From Rodentibacter trehalosifermentans (GTDB lineage: Bacteria > Pseudomonadota > Gammaproteobacteria > Enterobacterales > Pasteurellaceae): 32,034 nucleotides of DNA. Made by a program: the position numbers and the translations under genes. The stretch spans positions 1-32,034 of the forward strand of contig NZ_MLHL01000025.1 of NCBI RefSeq assembly GCF_002000545.1. Reading direction: 5' to 3'. Below the pieces are notes generated by a model. It was not told the origin of the DNA, did no database searches, and worked only from the letters and a program-made list of their open reading frames with translations. Shown piece by piece: positions 26,882-32,034 of this stretch; position 1 is the first letter of the stretch; each line of letters begins with the position of its first letter.

Positions 26882-26992
26882 ATGTTCGCTCCCCCTAAAA
26901 ACAAACCCGGTAACCATAAAATGTCACCGGATTTTCTCATCTTGCCAAAAAATTCATCACTTTACTATGACGGTAAAAAAACTAAGATTTAA
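26882..26992 (+). CDS. candidate 36-residue ORF, unrecognised
   Basis: From ATG 26882 a 36-codon frame (MFAPPKNKPGNHK... ending DGKKTKI) stops at TAA 26990-26992, where a USS-pair hairpin begins. A TATAAT box lies about 55 bp upstream, so promoter, ORF and terminator are arranged as a unit. Against it: the nearest purine-rich Shine-Dalgarno candidate (AGAGG, 26857-26861) is 20 bases away, the peptide is polar without a recognisable motif, and the region could instead be a non-coding RNA or plain spacer. Confidence 0.25.
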   Translation: MFAPPKNKPGNHKMSPDFLILPKNSSLYYDGKKTKI

Positions 26993-27020
26993 CCGCACTT
27001 TCTATGCCAAAGTGCGGTTA
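26990..27020. terminator. USS-pair hairpin downstream of the Cof-type phosphatase gene
   Basis: A 12-bp stem (TAACCGCACTTT with AAAGTGCGGTTA, loop CTATGCC) has two exact USS copies. It follows the minus-strand gene ending at 27046 and could also stop rightward transcripts; nearby T runs occur on both sides but not directly at the stem. Confidence 0.6.
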
Positions 27021-27045
27021 TATTTATCTGTTTTTTATTCTTATT

Positions 27046-27831
27046 TTATTCCGGGAAAATCTCTTCCAAAATCAGGGCAAGTCCGTCCTCATTATTTGTT
27101 GTGGTAACACGCTTGGCGGCTTGTTTAATTTCTTCAGGGGCATTGCCCATAGCGACCCCAAGCCCAACATTTTCCAACATATCCAAATCGTTAAAATTAT
27201 CACCAAAGGCTATGGTTTCTTCCATTTTGACATGGAAATAATCTTCTAAGAAACGCGCCGCATTGCCTTTTGTGGCTGATTTATCCATCACTTCCAAGAA
27301 ATTTTGGTGAGAACGGAAAATACTTAAATGAGGGAAAGCGGTTTTTAAGCGTTTTTCAACCTCAATGATTTCATCGGCATCACCAATAATTTGAATTTTG
27401 TGTGGTGAATAAACCGCCTTTTCATCATAAGGATCAATTTGAATTTTCGTGACACTCTTTTCAAAAACGACCCATTTATTCTTCACATCTCGGGCGACAC
27501 AATCATCGTTGGTGTAATAATTTACGCCTAATTTGGGGTATGCCGCCAACACATCATTAATTTTTTGAATATCTTCTGAGGTGATTTTTACGGAATAAAG
27601 TGCGGTCAGATTTCTATCTAAAATCAATGCGCCGCTAAATGCCACAATGACACTGTAATCCTCAATTTGCTTGGCATAAGGCAAAATACCAAGAGGTGAA
27701 CGGGCTGAAATCGGTACGAAAGGGATCCCTTTACGGGTGATACGTTCAATAGCGGCTAAAGTTCTTGGGGAAATGCGATGATCGGAGGTTAATAAGGTTC
27801 CATCAAAATCACTAAATACGGCTTTATACAT
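27046..27831 (-). CDS. Cof-type HAD-IIB sugar-phosphate phosphatase
   Basis: A 261-residue haloacid dehalogenase superfamily hydrolase with a C2B cap. Motif I DFDGTLL (nucleophile D8, D10), motif II PISARS near 41-46 and motif IV GDNFND at 210-215 are intact. E. coli relatives (YidA, Cof, YbiV) dephosphorylate sugar phosphates and related metabolites; the substrate cannot be deduced. ATG 27831 is 14 bp after ybeY, so it is probably third in a ybeZ-ybeY-phosphatase operon. A USS is at 27598-27606. Confidence 0.9.
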   Translation of the reverse strand: MYKAVFSDFDGTLLTSDHRISPRTLAAIERITRKGIPFVPISARSPLGILPYAKQIEDYSVIVAFSGALILDRNLTALYSVKITSEDIQKINDVLAAYPKLGVNYYTNDDCVARDVKNKWVVFEKSVTKIQIDPYDEKAVYSPHKIQIIGDADEIIEVEKRLKTAFPHLSIFRSHQNFLEVMDKSATKGNAARFLEDYFHVKMEETIAFGDNFNDLDMLENVGLGVAMGNAPEEIKQAAKRVTTTNNEDGLALILEEIFPE

Positions 27832-27845
27832 GATTACTCCAAAAT

Positions 27846-28313
27846 TTATTCTTTTTCCAATAGATAAGGGTCGGCAAAGCCCAAACGTTGCATTATCTGT
27901 GTTTCAAGGCTTTCCATTTCTTCGGCTTGTTCATCGTCAATATGATCATAGCCCAATAAATGCAAACTGCCATGCACCACCATATGTGCCCAGTGTGCCA
28001 TCAGTGGTTTTCCTTGATCGCAGGCTTCACGCTCTACCACTTGGCGACAAATGACTAAATCGCCTAACAAGGGGAGTTCAACTTCATCAGGGCATTCAAA
28101 GGGAAAGGAAAGCACGTTGGTTGGGCGGTCTTTTCCACGATAAGTGAGGTTGAGTTGGTGACTTTCTGCTTCATCCACAATGCGCACCGTCATTTCCACA
28201 TTCTCGCTTTCCGGCTGAACGGCTTCTGTTGCCCATTGGATAATTTGAGCCTCCGTGGGCAAACCTTGCGTATTTTCTGTGGCGAGCTGTAAATCAATCA
28301 TCATATTGCCCAC
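27846..28313 (-). CDS. ybeY: endoribonuclease YbeY
   Basis: A 155-residue zinc-dependent endoribonuclease needed for 16S rRNA 3'-end maturation and 70S ribosome quality control. The zinc site [11 protein letters not shown] (H114, H118, H124) and the [17 protein letters not shown] block match E. coli YbeY closely. The start is probably GTG 28313, with AGGAGA 5 bases upstream inside the end of the PhoH-like gene and one base between stop and start; ATG at 28304 or 28301 is too far from that site but would give a more family-like N terminus. Confidence 0.96.
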   Translation of the reverse strand: MGNMMIDLQLATENTQGLPTEAQIIQWATEAVQPESENVEMTVRIVDEAESHQLNLTYRGKDRPTNVLSFPFECPDEVELPLLGDLVICRQVVEREACDQGKPLMAHWAHMVVHGSLHLLGYDHIDDEQAEEMESLETQIMQRLGFADPYLLEKE

Positions 28314-28314
28314 A

Positions 28315-29397
28315 TTATTCTCCTAAATTCTCGATTAAAATTGACCGCTCTTTTTCCCGTTCGGCTTTGCGTGCTTCCGCTAACGCCTTGCGGCGGATTT
28401 CATCTTGGATTTCCCAAGCTTCATAGGCTTGTACCACTTTTGCCACTACAGGATGACGCACAATATCTTGACTATCAAAATAATTGAAACTGAGCTCAGG
28501 CACAGATTCCAGTACGTCGATGGCATGACGTAAACCTGATTTGGTGCTACGCGGTAAATCAATTTGTGTGACATCACCGGTGATCACTGCTTTGGAATTA
28601 AAGCCGATACGGGTGAGAAACATTTTCATTTGTTCGATAGTCGTATTTTGGCTTTCATCTAAAATGATAAAACTATCGTTAAGTGTGCGACCTCGCATAT
28701 ACGCCAGAGGGGCAATTTCAATCACATTACGCTCCATCAGTTTTTGCACCCGTTCAAAGCCCAGCATTTCAAATAACGCATCATACAGGGGGCGTAGATA
28801 AGGCTCGATTTTTTGCCCTAAATCCCCCGGTAGGAAACCCAGTTTTTCTCCTGCCTCCACCGCCGGACGGGTTAATAAAATACGGCGAATTTCTTGCCGT
28901 TCTAAAGCTTCCACTGCAGCGGCTACGGCTAAAAAGGTTTTGCCCGTCCCTGCCGGTCCAATACCAAAACTGATATCGTGAGTTAAAATATTACGCAAAT
29001 ATTGAATTTGATTTTCACCGCGTGGCTTAATAACACCACGTTTCGTTTTAATCGTTGTGCTATAAACCCGGCTTTCTTCCCTTGTGGATTCCGATTGAGA
29101 AAGCATTCGGCTTTCCTGCAAGGCGATATGCACCTCTTCCAAATCCAATTCATTGACTTTTCCCTTAATCGGTGCCGTTTCCACATATAAATCTTGGAGT
29201 AATTTCACCGCACGTTGAATAAGTTTTTCGTGATGAGGTTTAGGATTCTCTTCATTGGATTTGAGGGTAAAGGTGAAATTATTGCGGGCAATATTCAGAT
29301 TAAACTCTTTTTCAATCAATTTGATATGCTCATCAAATGCCCCACAAAGAGATTGAAGGCGTGCATTATCTTGGGGTTCTAGGGTAAAAGTTGTCAT
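28315..29397 (-). CDS. ybeZ: PhoH-like protein YbeZ
   Basis: A 360-residue PhoH-family ATPase. An N-terminal helical domain (1 to about 120) precedes Walker A GPAGTGKT (147-154) and Walker [12 protein letters not shown], with a basic/acidic C-terminal tail. YbeZ is the usual partner encoded just upstream of YbeY and interacts with it; it is thought to act as an RNA-dependent NTPase in ribosome maturation. The downstream gene here is a phosphatase rather than the ybeX/corC gene found in E. coli. ATG 29397. Confidence 0.94.
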   Translation of the reverse strand: MTTFTLEPQDNARLQSLCGAFDEHIKLIEKEFNLNIARNNFTFTLKSNEENPKPHHEKLIQRAVKLLQDLYVETAPIKGKVNELDLEEVHIALQESRMLSQSESTREESRVYSTTIKTKRGVIKPRGENQIQYLRNILTHDISFGIGPAGTGKTFLAVAAAVEALERQEIRRILLTRPAVEAGEKLGFLPGDLGQKIEPYLRPLYDALFEMLGFERVQKLMERNVIEIAPLAYMRGRTLNDSFIILDESQNTTIEQMKMFLTRIGFNSKAVITGDVTQIDLPRSTKSGLRHAIDVLESVPELSFNYFDSQDIVRHPVVAKVVQAYEAWEIQDEIRRKALAEARKAEREKERSILIENLGE

Positions 29398-29450
29398 TAA
29401 TAATTGCTTATGGTTAAGTTTAGTTCAAAATTATTTTAATACATTATCAG

Positions 29451-29478
29451 AAAGTGCGGTCAAAATTAACCGCACTTT
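29451..29478 (-). terminator. USS-pair terminator after gshF
   Basis: A 10-bp stem AAAGTGCGGT (29451-29460) with ACCGCACTTT (29469-29478), loop of 8, directly after the gshF stop (29488). The T run on the minus strand is short, so it may be weak and let transcription run into ybeZ. Confidence 0.55.
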
Positions 29479-29487
29479 TCGCCCGTT

Positions 29488-31767
29488 TTAGCGAATATTC
29501 AGCTCTGGGAACAACATATCAAGCACATCCAAAGTTACCCGGCGTGATTTTCCTACATACGGGAAAATATGCATCATCATCATTGGATTAAAATTGGCTT
29601 CAATTACGCCCCAAGATTTTAGGTGAGGTTCTGCCGGTTTTGTTAAATCCGGAATAATTAAATCAACACCGCATACGGCAGCCCCCATCGCTTTAGCAAT
29701 TCCCACGGCAAGCTGTTTATAACTTTCGTGCATTTGGTCCGTCATATCAATAGAATCCCCTCCGGTACTAATATTGGAATTAGCCCGTAATTGAACGATT
29801 AGATCCCTTGGCGGAATAGAATCAATTGTCCACCCCTGTTCTTTTAATTGAAGTTTTTCAATATCGCCTAGGGCAATTTTCTTCAATGGGGTGCGGCTGC
29901 CATCGCCACGTAATGGGTGATCATTTTTCATTGCCACTAATTCTTTAATCGAATGTACTCCATCACCAATCACATTTGCCGGTACACGTAACAATACCGC
30001 AAGAGTTTTCCCTCCTAAAACAAAGAAACGATATTCTGTGCCGACCAAATAATCTTCGATCATAATCTCTTTGTCTTCACGGAAAGCAATTTCTACGGCT
30101 TTGGCAAAATCATTCCGGTTTTGTACGCCATATTGAAAAATGGTGATACCAAGCCCGAAATTGGTCGATTTCGGTTTAATCACCACAGCCCGATTTTCAA
30201 AAAGCGGGAAATTTTTGACCGCACTTTCTATATCGGTAAATTCCACACTTTTCGGCACATTAAAACCGGCTTTTGCCAGCACCTTTTTCGTGACGACTTT
30301 ATTTTCCATAATTAAGGGGGAAATATAGCGATCATACGATGTCATATTACCGTTTTTCACATATTCAATATGGTCGCCGTATTGCAGGCTTAAAAATTGA
30401 TCACGCTCATCTAAAATTTCAACTTTCAAGCCTTTTTGAATCGCATCAAACATTAATGCCTGGGTTGAAAGTTCCATATTGTCAAAAGCGGATAAGGCAT
30501 AAAAACGCTCAAGTGCATTTTTCTTATTGCCTTTCGCAATATCCGCACCCAGTTTTTGATAACCACCAAATTTCTCAATAGCAACGACCACATTGGCACA
30601 AAGCGTGTCGTTCGGGTTTTCAAATTGTGCAAATTTTTCTTTTACGATAGCTTTAATTTCATCATCGGCTTGAAGAACGTCGAGCATATTCTGCATTTCA
30701 AGTAATAACAGCTCCCCTTCTACAGAATAAGCCGTTGGTGATAAAGGATCTTCCCAAGAAACTTCCGCCAGACGGGTTTTACCCAGTTCAATGTCATCTT
30801 GATCTGCCGTGTGATCCAACCACGCCATCAATAAAATGAAATAATGGATAAATCTCGCATCCTCCAAGGTAATACCATAAGGTGCAAAAGGATTGAGATC
30901 AAAAAGGCGGAACTCAAGATATTGAATACCGGTTTTTACTAAATCACGGGCTTTCTTAGCACCACGTAAACGAACGTTAGAGTAAAATTCTTTCTCCGCA
31001 ATCAACTTACCGTTATTCACCCAATGCTCAAGACTATCCGCATAGGCTTGTAAACTTTCAAAAGAAACTTTAATTTCAGGGTCGTTCACATAACCAAAAG
31101 GGCTTGAACGCAGACTACGCACATATTGATTAGGTTGAAGCGGTGTACCGTCACGGAAATAATTTTCATCCACTGTCGGCGTAGCAGAGAAGAAATAAAG
31201 TAAAACCCATTGATAACGTAGGAAATTTCTCGCTATTTTGAGATATAAATCATTCTGAAAATCAACCGCACTTTTTTGTTCGCTTTGTGCCTTAAACAAG
31301 GCTTCTACAAATTCACTATCTAATTGAAAATTATAGTGAATGCCGCTAACCATTTGTTTGTATTTGCCATAACTTTTCACCAAATGTTCACGATATGCCA
31401 CATCTTCCGCATTATCCAGTTGTGCAACTTTAATGTCCGCTTCAGGTGGTAAACCTGACGGCATACTGAAGGGGAAAAGATATTCATCTTTAGGCAATGT
31501 ACGTAACACGACTTCGTGAATAGCAGAAAGCCAGCGCAAAGCCTCCTCTAATGTTTTAGAAGGGGGCGTAATCAATTCAAGCTGACTTTCTGCAAAATCT
31601 GTTTGAATATAAGGATGAAAACGGCGATTACCAAAGGCGTTGGGATGTTCGGTTGTCACAATTACCCCGTTGGCGTGAACCCGTTGGCTTTCTTTTTCGA
31701 TGCCAAAAGTAGCCTGTTGGAAAAGTAATTCGAGTTGATGTTGTTTAATGAGATTTTTGATGTTCAT
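29488..31767 (-). CDS. gshF: bifunctional glutamate-cysteine ligase/glutathione synthetase
   Basis: A 759-residue fusion (GshAB) performing both steps of glutathione synthesis, as in Pasteurella multocida (about 757 residues) and some streptococci. The N-terminal gamma-glutamylcysteine ligase domain (about 1-470) shows FGIEKESQRV and the FRLFDLNPFAPYGI region; the C-terminal ATP-grasp domain (about 490-750) shows VVIKPKSTNFGLGI, EYLVGTEYRFFV-like strands (MIEDYLVGTEYRFF) and VIEANFNPMM. AAAAGGAGAATTC precedes ATG 31767. USS copies lie at 30218-30226 and 31265-31273. H. influenzae lacks glutathione synthesis, so this gene separates the host from it. Confidence 0.97.
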   Translation of the reverse strand: MNIKNLIKQHQLELLFQQATFGIEKESQRVHANGVIVTTEHPNAFGNRRFHPYIQTDFAESQLELITPPSKTLEEALRWLSAIHEVVLRTLPKDEYLFPFSMPSGLPPEADIKVAQLDNAEDVAYREHLVKSYGKYKQMVSGIHYNFQLDSEFVEALFKAQSEQKSAVDFQNDLYLKIARNFLRYQWVLLYFFSATPTVDENYFRDGTPLQPNQYVRSLRSSPFGYVNDPEIKVSFESLQAYADSLEHWVNNGKLIAEKEFYSNVRLRGAKKARDLVKTGIQYLEFRLFDLNPFAPYGITLEDARFIHYFILLMAWLDHTADQDDIELGKTRLAEVSWEDPLSPTAYSVEGELLLLEMQNMLDVLQADDEIKAIVKEKFAQFENPNDTLCANVVVAIEKFGGYQKLGADIAKGNKKNALERFYALSAFDNMELSTQALMFDAIQKGLKVEILDERDQFLSLQYGDHIEYVKNGNMTSYDRYISPLIMENKVVTKKVLAKAGFNVPKSVEFTDIESAVKNFPLFENRAVVIKPKSTNFGLGITIFQYGVQNRNDFAKAVEIAFREDKEIMIEDYLVGTEYRFFVLGGKTLAVLLRVPANVIGDGVHSIKELVAMKNDHPLRGDGSRTPLKKIALGDIEKLQLKEQGWTIDSIPPRDLIVQLRANSNISTGGDSIDMTDQMHESYKQLAVGIAKAMGAAVCGVDLIIPDLTKPAEPHLKSWGVIEANFNPMMMMHIFPYVGKSRRVTLDVLDMLFPELNIR

Positions 31768-32034
31768 GAATTCTCCTTTTCATAAAAATTTTCCTTGTAT
31801 TATGGTCGGGTTTTTGAAAAAAATAAATAGGGATAAATTAAAAAGAACAAATTCGATCAAAATGTATGGAACCGGTGTTATGTCGCACTTGCACAAAATT
31901 ATTGGCTATCTTCCCTCCCTCCGTTTACGGGGGAGGTGTCGCAGGCGGAGGGGGGGAAAGAGCGGTTACTTTTCACTGAGTTTTTGCAACTTTGTTGCAA
32001 TCCCCCTTAAGGTGCCGCCTCGCTCCCTGTAAAA
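31768..32034. other. intergenic region upstream of gshF, no gene
   Basis: The 267 bp to the window end hold no convincing gene. The left half is AT-rich and should include the gshF promoter, which I could not place (a CATAAT box lies about 40 bases before the ATG without a clear -35). The right half turns GC-rich and structured. An open frame running rightward through it has no family signature and no good start. Confidence 0.5.
31912..32034. repeat. GC-rich structured element at window edge
   Basis: A hairpin with a bulged base pairs the C-rich run 31914-31924 with ACGGGGGAGG (31927-31936); a GCAGGCGGAGGGGGGG-type run follows; then a perfect TTGCAAC/GTTGCAA dyad (31984-32000) and GCCGCCTCGCTCCC. 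Composition differs sharply from the surroundings. It resembles an interspersed intergenic repeat, but only one copy is in the window and its right end is cut off. Confidence 0.4.

Larger units (their letters stand above)
1..31273. repeat. DNA uptake signal sequences, 29 exact 9-mers
   Basis: AAGTGCGGT or its complement starts at 1, 34, 291, 3069, 4207, 4424, 4864, 5324, 6246, 7963, 10442, 12229, 14930, 15322, 16263, 16282, 17614, 20401, 20418, 21881, 24250, 26647, 26992, 27010, 27598, 29452, 29469, 30218 and 31265 (counted by eye). Twelve belong to terminator hairpins, thirteen lie inside genes and four are single intergenic copies. They mark DNA for uptake by competent Pasteurellaceae. Confidence 0.92.

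Noticed and set aside
31748-32032. A 94-codon rightward ORF at the window end
   Set aside because: It runs from inside the gshF start region through the GC-rich repeat, has low-complexity basic residues and no ribosome-binding site or family motif.

Overview
The window is a stretch of core chromosome from a gammaproteobacterium of the family Pasteurellaceae. The clearest evidence is the DNA uptake signal sequence (USS) AAGTGCGGT or its complement: I count 29 exact copies by eye, about one per 1.1 kb, many as inverted pairs forming transcription terminators. This is the Haemophilus/Pasteurella/Aggregatibacter type of USS, not the ACAAGCGGT type of the Actinobacillus pleuropneumoniae group. Base composition is AT-rich. 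Gene content (PurR, DapD and Ppc as neighbours, TehB, MetG/Mrp, fused GshAB) fits the family. GshAB, cueO and add argue against H. influenzae itself. The species cannot be named from this sequence. I see no rRNA, tRNA, CRISPR array, insertion sequence or prophage.

Layout. 1-318: no protein gene; two intrinsic terminators bracket a possible small RNA. 319-2804 (minus): lrgA-lrgB-dgt, a holin-like membrane pair with a dNTP triphosphohydrolase. 3027-8075 (plus): a compact six-gene run, secreted nuclease - csdA - csdE - zinc-ribbon DUF2310 protein - queF - ppnN, combining sulfur transfer, queuosine synthesis and nucleotide cleavage. 8145-9170 (minus): an adenosine deaminase gene broken by two in-frame stop codons. 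9270-12588: divergent apbC/mrp and metG. 12729-15280: copper oxidase cueO behind a MerR-type promoter, then tehB. 15351-20392: dapD, a 26-residue YnhF-like membrane protein, purR and ppc. 20429-21863: a MarR-family regulator divergent from a stand-alone ABC-type six-helix membrane protein, with nested inverted repeats between them. 21897-24390 (minus): bioD, ycgL, an unusual repeat-built lipoprotein, sixA. 24450-26645 (minus): glmM and folP, without ftsH upstream. 26646-27045: a non-coding or small-ORF stretch. 27046-29397 (minus): phoH-like ybeZ, ybeY, Cof-type phosphatase. 29488-31767 (minus): gshF. 31768-32034: intergenic, ending in a GC-rich structured element cut by the window edge.

Most genes are housekeeping, so no large new system is visible. 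The points worth a second look are the possible small RNA at the left edge, the sulfur/zinc-ribbon/queuosine run, the double-nonsense add pseudogene, the MerR-type promoter of cueO, the YnhF-like small protein, the MarR-controlled ABC half without an ATPase, and the hendecad-repeat lipoprotein. Comparisons with H. influenzae and E. coli gene order are from memory, not from a search.
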